From Salvia splendens (lineage: Eukaryota; Streptophyta; Magnoliopsida; Lamiales; Lamiaceae), in assembly GCF_004379255.2 (NCBI RefSeq), contig NC_056041.1, forward strand, positions 3,286,001 through 3,350,000: a DNA stretch of 64,000 bases. Direction: 5' to 3'. Shown here in pieces: positions 34,639 to 46,390 of the stretch. The notes under the pieces were generated by a model. That model saw nothing but the letters and a program-made list of their open reading frames with translations, did not search any database and was not told the DNA's origin. Position numbers and translations under genes: made by a program. Position 1 is the stretch's first letter. Each line of letters opens with the position of its first letter.

Positions 34639-35816
34639 AGTAATCAAATGCTCTTTGTATTTCCGGGATCTTTGTTTTTTGTTTTTGGCTCTTCCCTTAT
34701 GTTTGGCAATTGTCGGGTGGTTTTGTGTGTCGTTGCTGCTATTGCCTTTAACTGCCTTCGTGGCTGCTTATGCTTTTAAGTGCCTTTGATGCTCGTCTCT
34801 TTTTACTTTGTTACTTCGTGACAGCTTTGAATTGCCCGTACACGTTATAAGTCCTCCCTCTACCGTTATGAGTCTCATTTTTTTTATGACACGAATTTTA
34901 AGAAATTTTAAAAAATGTGAATAAAAAAATTAGTGAAATATAGATTTCATCTATACATATTAATTTTTAAAATAAAATATGAGTTAAATGAGATAGTGAA
35001 ATATGACTCATATTAACATTTATAATAAAATGAATAGAAACTTCTATTTGTAAATGGACTAAAATGAAAAAATGATATTTATATCCGCGGATGGGGGGAT
35101 TATATTCAAGAGAACCTGTAGCATGTACGAGTAATATATTATAGATAATTAAAATCCAAAGAAAGGAAATAAAGATAAATTAGATTATACCCGGTTCATT
35201 AACTCGTCAACCTAAAAGTCGAGCATCTTCTATATTCACCTAACCTAACAGTCAGATTTTGGATATTTGGCCCCACATTCATACTCTATTCGCCAAAATA
35301 AAGTTTTATTTTATTATAAAAATAAATGGATGTCCACGGTCAAAAATCGCCTTTCAAATTTTTATTTTTAATATGTGAACTTTACATCCGACTAAATTAT
35401 TTCACTCTCGCATCTCATTGTCCAACTAAAAGTAATAAGTATAAAAGTGAAACTTCCACTAATTTTTTCATTAAATTTCTTTTACGTTCCTTCAATACTC
35501 ATGCTGATTGAAAATGCTAGTGAATTCCTTTTTGAAATTAATTAACTCAATTTTATAATGTGTATATTTTAAAATTTTCAATCCCGATCGAATTGCGTCG
35601 TGCACGTATGCATGAACATGTATAATCAGCCACCCCCTAGTCCTACAATCGTACATCCTAATTAAATCATACACTAATTATGATTAATAAATTCCAATTT
35701 CAAATTGAGAAGCATTTCGTTAACTCCCAATTAATCAGCCATTCTTTCATTAATAATTGCGGCCATTGTTACCCAATATATATACACTGAAAAAAAAAAT
35801 TAAAAAATCAACACCA
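34639..35816. other. Spacer between UGT74 copies
   Basis: Contains a degenerate Stowaway-like MITE (separate entry) and AT-rich sequence. A TATATATACA run near 35777-35788 could have been the promoter of the third UGT copy. No gene is seen. Confidence 0.5.
34853..35099. mobile_element. Degenerate Stowaway-like MITE
   Basis: It starts CCTCCCTCTACCGTTATGAG and ends CCGCGGATGGGGGGAT. The ends are imperfect inverse copies and the interior resembles other Stowaway copies (ATTTTTAAAATAAAAT... and TAATAAAATGAATAG). The borders are approximate. Confidence 0.45.
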
Positions 35817-37467
35817 ATGGAGAACGAAATACCCCATTGCTTAATGTTGCCATATCCCGTCCAAGGCCACATAAACCCCATTCTCCATCACCTTCGTCAT
35901 CCCCAAAAACTTATCCAAAACACTCCTTCACTCACCATCGCAACATTCCGTCTCCGTCGCAACCATTTCCGACGGATTCGACGACGCCCCTCGCTAGCGA
36001 CGAGGCGTACATTACCCGGTTTTCCGAATTCGGCTCTGAGAGAACTCATGCAGATGCTGGCGGATTCGGGTCGACCCGTTGACTGCCTCGTCTACGACCC
36101 GCTTCTGCGGTGGGCCCTTCCGGTGGCGAAGGAGGCCGGCTCGTCTGCAGCGGCATTTTTCACGCAGTCGTGCGCCGTTAGTAATGTGTATCGCCACGTG
36201 TATAGTGGGGATTTGAGGGTGCCGCTGTCGGTGTCGGGGGAGGAGATTCGGATTCCCGGGCTACCGTCGCTGCGGCCGGACGACATGCCGTCCTTTGTTG
36301 GTGGCTACGGAAGCTATCCGAACCTTTTTTATTTGCTTGTTAATCAGTTTATCGGTGTCGAGAAGGCGGACTGGCTGTTTTTCAACACTTTCTACGAGCT
36401 CGGGCAAGAGGTATGTTAGATTTTACGAGGGCCAGATATCAGTATTTAGTATTTATTAAAGTGTACATGATACGTGAAAGTTGGACTGTACGTCACACTG
36501 TACTAGCATACAGTTTTCGGACCCACTATCAAATAGGGGGTATATTGTTATATTGAAATAAGGCTAGGGCATCAAAGCCCTTCTCAGTCCACTGAGATCC
36601 GAAGCGAATTAGTTCAGAAAGGTGGATTATTTAACATCCCAAAAGAATGAGATAGCATATCCTTATCTTAAAGCCCATCTTAATTAATTATCTTGTGTTA
36701 ATTTAACAGGTCTATATATCAAACATGCACTAAATGTATTACTAAAATAGGGCTTGGTATGGTGTTTTAGGTGATTGATTATATGGCAAGGACTATGCGG
36801 GTGAAGGCGACCGGGCAAACGATACCTTCCATGTACTTAGACGAGCAGATGCCCGACGACAAAGAATACGGGCTAAGCCAATGGTCGGAGCTTGCATGGA
36901 GTGGTTGAACCAATGCCAACCAGCATCGGTCATATACGTGTCGTTCGGGAGTTTAGCGAAGCTAGACAACAGGCAAATGGAGGAAATGGCACTGGGTTTA
37001 AAATTGACCAACATGCACTTTTTATGGGTTGTTAGGGCAACCGAACAATCCATGATTCCGGAAGGTTTCGCGGAGGATATGTCCGGGAGAGGCCTAATCG
37101 TATCGTCGTGCAAACAGTTGGACGTTCTGTTGCATGAGGCAACATGTTGTTTCGTGACGCACTGTGGATGGAACTCGATTCTAGAGGCGCTATGCCTAGG
37201 AGTCCCCATGGTGGGCATTCCGCAATGGAGTGATCAGGCTACAAATTCGAAATTTGTGGCTTATGTATGGAACATGGGAATTAGGGTAAGGGCAGACGAG
37301 AATGGTTTATTGGTGGAAAGACGATTTCTAATTGTATATGGGAGGTTTTGGAGGGAGATGAGATGAGGAAAAATGCTATCAAGTGGAAAGAGGTGGCAAA
37401 AGAAGCTATGTCGGAAGGTGGAAGTTCTGATTTGAACATACTAGAGTTTGTATGCAGCATGCACTAG
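35817..37467 (+). pseudogene. UGT74 pseudogene (third copy), multiple frameshifts
   Basis: Exon 1 (35817-36410) starts well with HCLMLPYPVQGHINPIL. It then has a short deletion that shifts the frame: the expected ITFVIPKNLSKTLL and VATISDGFDDAP are readable only in another frame. A second shift before RELMQMLADSG restores the original frame, which stays open to FFNTFYELGQE. Exon 2 (36771-37467, after a TTTTAG acceptor) reads IPSMYLDEQMPDDKEYGLS, shifts frame near 36877, and continues through VIYVSFGSLAKLD and HCGWNSILEALCLGVPMV. It shifts again near 37318, after which ISNCIWEVLEGDEMRKN and SSDLNILEFVCSMH lie in the new frame up to the stop. The PSPG box begins SSCKQLDVLL, so its first residue is Ser instead of the usual Trp. 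I see at least four frame changes. A sequencing artefact for all of them is unlikely. Confidence 0.8.
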
Positions 37468-37532
37468 TCAACAACTCCAAGCTCCAAATAAACTTGGCAA
37501 AAATGTTATATTAGAAGAATTCCAAAATCATT

Positions 37533-37785
37533 CTCCCTCCTCCATCCCCGATTAATTGTCACTCTTTTCCATTTCGATCTGTCCCTCAATAATTGTCACA
37601 CTTCATTTTTACCATAAATGGTAGGTTGGTATCACATTCCACTAACTCACTTTACTCCCATTTTATTATAAAACCAATATAAAAAAGTGGGTCTCACATT
37701 CCACTAATTTTTTAACTAATTTTTCATTACATTTCTTAAAACACGTGCCCACTGAAAGAGTGACAATTAATCGGAGACGGAGGGA
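37533..37785. mobile_element. Stowaway-type MITE
   Basis: The left end CTCCCTCCTCCATCCCCGAT and right end ATCGGAGACGGAGGGAG are inverted copies. The interior matches the 29 kb element (for example ATTCCACTAATTTTT and CATTACATTTCTTAAAACAC). It lies just after the third UGT copy. Confidence 0.75.
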
Positions 37786-40610
37786 GTAGATTGGAAGAAT
37801 AAAGTAAATCTAGAAAATAAATTATTAGTATTAGATGTAGTTGGAAATATTAGAACTCTAATAATGGCCTATTAAACTTTTAATATAAGCCCACTACAAA
37901 CTAGGGCCATGCTTACCCATACATTGTGTTCTAAGATGGATCTGGGCCAATCTTTCAAAAAACGGATAGGTTTCACTTTCATTCGACCCAATTGGAAAAT
38001 CTAATTCGAGCATGGATTTTTAAGAAAAAACGAAAGTTCATCGATAGTCTTTTAATTTTTAAAACATTGTGAACAATGAACAGAGAAAACAGTAATTAAC
38101 CGGTTGTTATTGATGATTCAAAACGGAATAGGTCGCAAATAAATATGTATGGACCAAAAATAAAGAGGTTGAAATTAGAACCCTACTTAACGTGAGAATG
38201 TGTAGATTATTTTAGTTTTTATTATGAATATATACATCTGATCTTGTTAATTGATGAGTATAAATCATGAGTTTAAATCTCAAAAACAGCATTTTTTATA
38301 TTTTTAGTATAATTGAATTAATAGTGAATGCAGAAACTTTAAATCGTCAATAGAAACACAAGATTCTAAATAAGTTTCAAAAGCAATAAGTTTCACAGAT
38401 TCTAAATATCATAGGGAATCTGAACCATGTGTTTTTCCTTAAAATAAGTACAAAATATAGTCTCAGGAAACTCACACTCAGTTTCCCTTGAAACTCAATA
38501 ATTTCCTTTCTATACAAAATGGTCACTATCAATTATTTATGGCCAAACAATATCAATTCCAACCACTGTATCAATGTTTGACTCTTTAATATCCAAACCC
38601 AAAAATAAAGAAAAAATTCAACTACCTCTCTAAGTTTTTATTTACTACTCCATCAATTGAACAGATCCTTACACCACCTACTTCATCTCCGCACCCATTA
38701 AAAATAGAACATTCAAAATATATTGTCAACTTGCAAATCTTCAAATGCAAGTTCACTTCTTTTGTCTTCCATTTGTTTCATTTATTAAAGGGATATTAAT
38801 ATATTATTGATTAATATTATAATATTAATTGACATGGAGAGCTGATTATATGGAATATCGCAAATGGCCGCCTGCCTGCTTAATTTGTTTATTTACAAGT
38901 TGGAATTTATTCGAATTCTGATTAATCTTTTCTTCCTTAAATATTCATAAATTATCTGTCTGATTTTTAATCATTTGAATTTCTATGAACGAATCATGCT
39001 ATCTCAGTCAATCTAAGACACCTGATGAGTGCTAAGTATTTATTTTAGTTTGATTTTGGAGTTACAAATCGAAGAGTTATATATGTAGATCATTGATTAT
39101 TATCTTACATATTTTAGTTTGATTTTGCACACATTATTTTTAATTTTTTTGTGACAGTATTAATTATCTTACATATTTAATTAACGATATTGTTTTTTTT
39201 CTTGATCATTAACTACCACTCAGATATATAATTGTAAATTCAATATAAACCATTAATGCTAAAGATATTTATTCGGCACTATTGTGATTTGTGAAATGTT
39301 TTTTTTTGTTTGTGTGTTGTCGTCAGCAAAATAATTATGTTTGTAAATATGGAGTTGGACAAAAAAATCATAAGCGTTTCAAATGTTAGGATAGTTGCTA
39401 GAGGTTGAACAACGTCAATATTTTTTTGGGGGTCAATTAAAATTATTAAATTCGTAGACATAATCATTTTAATTATTAAGATACGATGTCTTGACATCAA
39501 ACATCATCTTTTATCATCATTTCTCAGGTGGGATTATATTCATTGTACGAAATAATGGTATGGTAAAAAGTTTGATTTTTTTCGTGATGACTAATTAAAA
39601 TATGGCAAATTCAAGCTTTAGAATAATTCACTAATCCAATATACATGTACATTTACTACGAACTAGGTACTATATTAGGTACTTTGTACTGATTCATTGG
39701 ACATATTTCCATTGTCATTTGATCGAAAAATAACATTAAACAAAGTACTTATAATTTTATTATTTAATCTATAATGCTAAACCACGCATGAGATTCCCAT
39801 CTCCACTTGCATTAGTTGCAATTGACATCATTAAGAAATATAAATATAAAAATATTGGATGCCATTGTCCTAGGTCAACGAGCTCTGTTTGCTTTTAAAT
39901 GGCCTTTAAAAAATGATGAATTAAAATGGTCAAAAGTGTGGCACTTGATTACTTTGAAAATAATTTGGGTATAAACTATAGACTATACAATATGAATATA
40001 TGATGACAAATTCTTTTAGAAAAGTAAAGCGTGTAGTTTGCTTTAACGTTGGATCCCAGTTGTCTCAATTTATTAAACTATTGCATTAGTTTAATAATGG
40101 GATTTTGAATTCATTGAATTATTTTCCACGACAAGTCTTCTAGATATTTTTACTGAATCCCTAATTTGTGGAATTCGTTGTATGTATTTATATGCCATTG
40201 AATTTATTGTCTGGTCCATTCAATATTTTTGGGAAAACACATGCCAACCGATTTTTAGCTATTTGATTACAGTCTACAGATGCATAATGTCAACATATTT
40301 GACTATTGATTCATTCGGGTTGACTAACTAATATATGGTCGAAAACAATTTCATAACGTTATGTTGTTAGACGGTCTTTGGTTTTAATTCAACAAGACTT
40401 TATATAGTAGTACTGTCATTTAATCACGGGCTCCATACTATTTTTTAAAAAAAAATTATAGAATTTTCAAATTTATTCATATTTTATACCCCCATAAAGT
40501 ATTAATTACATAAAATTTCATCAATTATCTAAATCACTCAAAAATATATTTTCTCATAAAATTTGAAAAATATACTCTTGTAAATGATTTATTTCTACGT
40601 CCGTTTCTTA
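37786..40610. other. AT-rich intergenic region, nothing recognised
   Basis: No gene, RNA or clear element was recognised. The sequence is AT-rich throughout and open frames are short and without domain similarity. Confidence 0.6.
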
Positions 40611-41364
40611 GAGCATCTGTAACGCAAGGGGCCGGGCCGCATCTCGCGAGTCCCGGCCCGTCCCGAGCGTTGCACGGAGGAGAGTCACGGCCCAGGCCTG
40701 TCCCGTGGCCGCGTTCCCGTCCTGTCGCGCGTCCCGCGTCCCGGCCTGGGACGGCGTTGCACGGTGACGGGCCGCAACTGTAGAGTCCCGGCCCAGCGTT
40801 ACATGCTCCTCGGGGCGGGCCGCAACCAATTTTTTTTTTTTTTTAATTCGAAATTTTTTTCTATAAATACTACTCCATTTTCATACACATTCAACTTCAT
40901 ATTCAACTTCAAATCTCTTCCAGCACCGGGAGCAACTACGTTGTCACCGAGCCGCCCGTGCATGGCCTTCCTCACGACATCCGCAATGTCATGGCCCGTT
41001 CAGCTGCGATGCGCCAAGAGGAACAACACACTCGCCTCCAAGCCGATCTAATCGAAGAAATTTGGACTCACACCAATGTTTTCCAGAATTGACGTTATGT
41101 TTTATGTATTTTATTTTCAGTTTTAAAATTTCTATGTTGTAATTTTGCAGTATTCGATGAAATTAAATTTTCCGTGTTATAAATTTTCAGCGTTTTTTAT
41201 TTTACGAGTTAAATAGATTGGAGTTGTGAATAGTGTCATTTATTAGTTGCGGCCCGGGCCGCAACTTGCAGGGGTACAGCAGTTGGGCCTGAGCCGCAAC
41301 TGTAGAGGAATGATGACGTGGAGGGGACTTGGGCCCGAAAATGAGGACGGAGTTAATGATGCCC
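40611..41364. mobile_element. Harbinger deletion derivative keeping the transposase C-terminus
   Basis: The left end GAGCATCTGTAACGC and right end GAGTTAATGATGCCC are imperfect inverse copies flanked by TTA on both sides (40608-40610 and 41365-41367). Inside, on the + strand, about 55 codons ending at the stop 41090-41092 read EPPVHGLPHDIRNVMARS and then RLQADLIEEIWTHTNVFQN. The LQADLIEE part matches LQADLVEE near the C-terminus of the Harbinger transposase at 44712-46019. The element is therefore a shortened copy of a full transposon that kept its ends and the 3' end of its transposase gene. Confidence 0.75.
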
Positions 41365-41367
41365 TTA

Positions 41368-42433
41368 CCTAAGGATTTGTGATTTTTAACAACAAAGTAG
41401 TAGTATTTTATTATATAGGTAAACTAACTGCTAACTTATTATTATCGACGAAAAGGATTTTAATACAAACGAGATTTTTAGTGTTTAAGACATAATAATT
41501 CTTTAAAATCAATGACGGATCCCCATGTAGTTGAGGTTGAGCCGATCTTATTTCCCAACTTGCTATCCACGATGTTCGAAAAACTTATCGACACACATAA
41601 ACAACTTCATTATTTTTCTAGAGAGACAAACAGAAGCAAGTTCACATACCATAATATTACCAACTAATGGAAAGAAAAAATAGATTAATTAACCCTCGAT
41701 AAAAATAATAGTCGTACCTAATAAAATAGTACATTGACTTGTGACAATATTCAAAACTACAAACGCAATAGTGTAATGCACGTGGCAACAACTCACAGGC
41801 AATACGAAATTGATATTTTCAAGAATAAACGAAATCATAGTCAACCCCTGGGAGATCATCGTCGCCGTTGATGCAACCTCGTTTAATCCGACGGCCAATA
41901 TACAACTACAGGTGGGTCAACCATTTCCCATGTGAGTTGCTCAAATTTCTAGTCAGCTTTTTTTAATGCTAATTATTTTATTAGTAGCCAATATATCGCG
42001 ATCGCGATGCCATTTGTCAATATCGTCGTTGAAAATTGTTTAAATTGCATATAAATAGCTTCGAATGTTCCCCATTTCTTTTCAACCCCACGACTTATCA
42101 AATTTACATAATTGACCCACTTGCTATTGCAATTCAATTCAAAGTTTTACACTTTTACTAACTGCGTTGTCTTGGTTTAGTCAAAAAGGGCACCGCTTTG
42201 AAAATGATGCAATTTGTTGGAGACCAAACAGTTCATTTCAAATTTACAGTTAAACTAATACTTCTATATTGAAGTGACTAATTATTATAATCTCTCTAAA
42301 GTGAATTTGGATAATTTTGAGTTTGAGTTTGTTTCTTATTTTGATATTGATCATGCTAGAATAATGGAGTATGTACTACATGTAAGCATATATCTCGTAG
42401 GAAAGTGAAATTCTAATGGTAAATCGTTACGTT
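41368..42433. other. Intergenic, no gene seen
   Basis: AT-rich. Open frames are short and show no domain. Confidence 0.55.
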
Positions 42434-42622
42434 CAGGGGCGGAGCCAGGATTATATTGAAGAAAGGGCAAAGATATAATACATAAGAAAAATTTATATAT
42501 TTGAGAAGGGACATTTAGTGTGGTTGAAATATATAATCAAAAATTAATGTATAAATATATAAAAAATGAGTGGAAGAGGAGGGGCATTTGACCCATATCC
42601 CCATGAAGTGGCTACGCCCCTA
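42434..42622. mobile_element. hAT-like MITE, 189 bp
   Basis: It begins CAGGGGCGGAGCCAGG and ends GTGGCTACGCCCCTA, an imperfect inverted repeat typical of small hAT elements. The flanks GTTACGTT and ATTACGTC share the core TTACGT and are probably an aged 8-bp duplication. No coding capacity. Confidence 0.65.
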
Positions 42623-43108
42623 ATTACGTCTGAAAATATATATGAACATCCAATCACGGAGTACAAGAGTTTTTAAGTAATGTTAAAAAGTTAGGATGAG
42701 ATATTATATGTTATATAGATTATGTTGGTATGTTATATAAGTACCATTTGTTATTTGCTACTCACATTAAAATAGTAGCGTAATGGGCAATTAAAATTTA
42801 AAAGTAAGCTACAGTTACTTTTATAAAACGTCAACATTAAATGTGCATACATTTTCTTTTTTTGAATAAAAATCCAAACTATATATTATGTACCATGCAT
42901 TACTAATTGTTTATTAAAAGATCGCTCACGACTCACAACTTTAACCCATTATTTGTGCCGCTTAACGTGGCAATTTTTCCACTATAATATAATTACTCAA
43001 TATTTTTATTATAATTCATGTAATTTTCAATGCAGCACACTTTTGGTGAGCGGATGAAATAAACTTTTTCCTTACTATGGATGGTTGCACAAAAATAGAT
43101 AAAAATTA
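42623..43108. other. Intergenic, no gene seen
   Basis: AT-rich sequence without a recognisable feature. Confidence 0.55.
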
Positions 43109-43345
43109 CTCCCTCTGTCTCATTTAAGATGACCCCTTTCGTTTTTCACATGTGTTTTGAAAAAATCATAATAAATAGTTAAAGTGGAGAAAAAATTTAG
43201 TAAGAGAAAGAATAATGTAGAAGAGAGTCTCTTCCATATTATTCTCTCACTTAATTTACTTTCCCTCCATTTTAACTATTTATTATTATTTTTATAAAAC
43301 ACATGCAAAAAATGAAATGGGTCATCTTAACTGGGACGGAGGGAG
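43109..43345. mobile_element. Stowaway-type MITE with near full-length hairpin
   Basis: CTCCCTCTGTCTCATTTAAG at the left is answered by CTTAACTGGGACGGAGGGAG at the right, with TA at both sides. The inverted repeat goes on far inward: ATGACCCCTTTCGTTTTT against AAAAATGAAATGGGTCAT, then ACATGTGTTTTG against AAAACACATG. Almost the whole 237 bp can fold on itself. Confidence 0.8.
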
Positions 43346-44176
43346 TATATAATTGTGGTTTTGCACATATATTATATTTTCACTAGCAAATAAATAAACT
43401 TTCTATTTTACTCATTTTTTAAATAGCAAATATTTATAGCAAGATATAATCTGATATAAGAGAACCAAAATGCCTACATGTCCAAAAATGTTCCACTCAG
43501 TCACTAAGTAACATCGACTATTTAAGCCATATGAGCATTTCAACCTCGACCTCAAACTTAGATCACACCAAAAAAATGTCATATGAAAATTGATAAATTT
43601 GAAAGTGTGTGTACATATAAGCAAATTTTTAAAATTATGTAGTACGAAATTAGAATGTTACAAAAAATTGCATATTTTGGCAGACTTACTCCTTTTCAAT
43701 CACCTTTTTTATGATAAATTTGCAATTACCCCTTTTGCAAATAACTAGAGAATGAAAAAATAGATACTCACTTTGTCTCACAAAAATAAAAATTTTAGAA
43801 ATAATTTAGATTTTAATGAAAAATTGGTAAAGTAAAAACGAAATAGAAAAAAAAGTGTGTTGTGAAAAATGAAACTCACCTCATTATAGAAAAAAATTCA
43901 GAAAAATATAAAGTTTCTATTTTTAGGGGATGGATAGAATATTGGGTTTCTATTTTCATAATATTCATACAAATTTATTATAAATTTAATTATTAAAGAT
44001 TTTCAATGTCAAGTATCCTATACGTCTCATGATGCTTTTGAAAGCTGTATCCTGGAAAGACGATACATATTTATCTGAATATACTTTGATGAGAAAAAGT
44101 TATTTTGTATTTATCAATACAGATTATATATTTATACAATTCCTTATGTAATACTACACTTTTATAGTTATAAGCA
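43346..44176. other. Intergenic, no gene seen
   Basis: AT-rich. A degraded Stowaway-like stretch may lie around 43770-43932 (TAGATACTCACTTTGTCTCA to TTTAGGGGATGGATAGA). Confidence 0.5.
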
Positions 44177-44374
44177 TTCCCTCCGTCCCCTATAATATTT
44201 GCAAAATTCTATTTTGATTCATCTCGAACTATTTGCATTATTTATATTCTAATTAAGAATTAAAATATTTTATTAAGTGTTTCTTTATTAAATATTCTTT
44301 TATTATGCTTAAAATATTAATTCTCAGTTAGATTTTACGGTCTAAAATTAAAAGGGCGAGTAACAGAGGGGGAG
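44177..44374. mobile_element. Stowaway-like MITE
   Basis: The left end TTCCCTCCGTCCCCTATAAT and right end AGAGGGGGAG before TA are weakly inverted, with an AT-rich interior. It ends about 30 bp before the region bordering the Harbinger transposon. Confidence 0.5.
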
Positions 44375-44404
44375 TATTATATACTCATATCAGTTTGTTA
44401 TAAC

Positions 44405-46390
44405 CAATTTTTGTCCACAGCCCCGCCCCTTTTTTTTGTCCACAGCCCCACTTTTTTGTCCATAGCCCCAATTTTTTCCTCCACTGTCTCACTATAGGCG
44501 GACACTTCCAATAGCCCCAAAATTTTATAACCAATTTTTATTTTTATTTTAATTCAATTATAATAAGTAATTAAATTTATCGGACTATACGTAATTATAA
44601 AAAAACGGGTATAAGTGAAGAAATTAAAATTAAACACCACATTTTCGTTGTATTAAAGTGGGGGTAAAAGTATACAACGAAATATTAATCTATTAAACAT
44701 CATAATAGTGTTCACACTGCACCGGCACCTCCCCTACGTGCACAAACTTCTTCAACTAAATCGGCCTGGAGTGTGGTATGTGATGTGCTCCTGCGCATAT
44801 CACTGAAACGTTGAATCAAATATTCATTGCTCCGTGGTACACCCATCTGGATCGGCGCGGAGGCGAATCCGTTACTTGTACTTGCGCCCTCTTCCGGTGC
44901 CCAACGCTCTGCCCCAAATCCTTCATCTTCTATTATCATATTATGCAATATGATACATGCTAACATAATATTTGCGACATCATCTTCGTGCCAAACTCGT
45001 GCCGGGCAACGTATAATGGCCCATCGCGCTTGGAGGACACCAAAAGCTCGCTCAACATCCTTCCTAGCACCCTCTTGTTTCCGCGCAAAGTATTGTTTCT
45101 TAGGTCCTACCGGTTGGCGAATTGTCTTGACGAATACGGGCCACCGGGGATATATCCCATCTGCCAAATAGTATCCCCTTCTGTATTGCGTTCCGTTGGC
45201 TACGAAACTGATTTCTGGACCCTCGCCCCGACATTCATCATTGAAGAGCGGCGATGACTGAAGGACGTTTATGTCGTTGTTCGAACCGGCAACACCAAAA
45301 TACGCATGCCAGATCCGCAAGCGGTAGTCTGCTACGGCTTCCAGAATCATCGATGGATGTTTGCTTTTGAATCCAGTTGTGAACTGACCTTTCCACGCCA
45401 CCGGACAGTTCTTCCACTCCCAATGCATACAATCGATGCTTCCTAACATTCCTGGGAAACCGTGGATCGAACCGTGCATATCCAGCAGATTTTGACATTC
45501 AGCAGGGGTGGGCTTTCGTAGGAACTCCCCACCAAATATTTCCCGAATTCCCTTACAAAACTGCCTAAGCACCGTGAGGCCAGTCGTCTCACCCATATGT
45601 AGGTATTCGTCGAACATATCAGCTGGTCCGGCGTACGCAAGCTGTCGGATTGCGGCGGTGCACTTCTGCAGCGTCGACAACCCGATCCGGCCAGTGCAAT
45701 CACTCCGAAGGGTGAAGCACCGGTAACGTTCCGCCAATTTCGTCGCTATATGGTTGAAAAGGGGTTGCGACATTCTGAATCGGCGGCGAAAAATCTCAGG
45801 TGGATACCGTGGGTTATCCACAAAGTAGTCAGCCATTAGACGTTGGTGCGCTCCGGTATGGTCTCGTGGGATGGTCCGCCGACGACTAATCGCACGAGGG
45901 ATCGCGCCCTCCGCCACTTCCGCATTGCGTTCCGCCGCTCGCGCCGCTTCCTCCTCTTCGGCCTCGTACTCCACCTCTTGGATCAGATAATTCCACGCGT
46001 CCTTCCATATATCGTTCATTTCAGATTACAAATTCTAGTGATAGAAAATATGTGTGTGAAGAGGTGGAATGTTTGGTGTGCAAATAATGAGAAGTGGAGG
46101 AGTGGTATTTATGGATGTAATTTTCGAAATAATTAAAAAAAAAAGAAATCAAAGTGGGGCGGACGTCCATAGCCCGTCGCCCCACTATAGACCGCCCCAC
46201 ACATCGCCCCATTTCGCCCCGCAGCCCCCACCATCGCCCCGCGATCGCCCCGTAGGAGGCGATGCCTCTACCGCCCCACCATAGCCCCATTTTTCTTGTC
46301 CGCCATGGGGCGGACGTTTGCTTCACTATAGACAGCCCCACAATAGCCCCAAATTTTTGTCCGCCCCATTTACTCCTATAGTGGATGCTC
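44405..46390 (-). mobile_element. PIF/Harbinger transposon with open transposase, one clear end
   Basis: The right end CTATAGTGGATGCTC, followed by TAA, is a clear Harbinger terminus. Subterminal regions on both sides are packed with the short word CAGCCCC/ATAGCCCC plus TTTTTGTCC (44410-44520 and 46160-46370). The only gene inside is the transposase. I could not find a matching inverted end or target duplication on the left, so the left border is approximate and may be truncated. No Myb/SANT ORF1 is present within the element. Confidence 0.7.
44712..46019 (-). CDS. Harbinger (HARBI1-like, DDE_Tnp_4) transposase
   Basis: A DDE nuclease that cuts and pastes PIF/Harbinger transposons. It is an uninterrupted frame of 435 residues, normal for plant family members. 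After an acidic N-terminal region (EVEYEAEEEEAARAAERNAE) comes the helix-turn-helix-like part (ISRRRTIPRDHTGAHQRLM and RFRMSQPLFNHIATKLAERY). The DDE domain follows with the three acidic residues in IDCMHWEWKNCP, GSNNDINVL and ARKDVERAFGVLQARW. The C-terminus reads FSDMRRSTSHTTLQADLVEE. All three catalytic motifs are present and no stop or frameshift is seen, so the protein may be functional. Whether the element can still move also depends on a Myb/SANT partner, which is missing here and only present as a relic at 25.3-26.1 kb. Confidence 0.9.
   Translation of the reverse strand: MNDIWKDAWNYLIQEVEYEAEEEEAARAAERNAEVAEGAIPRAISRRRTIPRDHTGAHQRLMADYFVDNPRYPPEIFRRRFRMSQPLFNHIATKLAERYRCFTLRSDCTGRIGLSTLQKCTAAIRQLAYAGPADMFDEYLHMGETTGLTVLRQFCKGIREIFGGEFLRKPTPAECQNLLDMHGSIHGFPGMLGSIDCMHWEWKNCPVAWKGQFTTGFKSKHPSMILEAVADYRLRIWHAYFGVAGSNNDINVLQSSPLFNDECRGEGPEISFVANGTQYRRGYYLADGIYPRWPVFVKTIRQPVGPKKQYFARKQEGARKDVERAFGVLQARWAIIRCPARVWHEDDVANIMLACIILHNMIIEDEGFGAERWAPEEGASTSNGFASAPIQMGVPRSNEYLIQRFSDMRRSTSHTTLQADLVEEVCARRGGAGAV

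Noticed and set aside
45443..45703. Extra open frames within the Harbinger transposase
   Set aside because: Overlap the real 435-codon transposase in other frames and have no domain.
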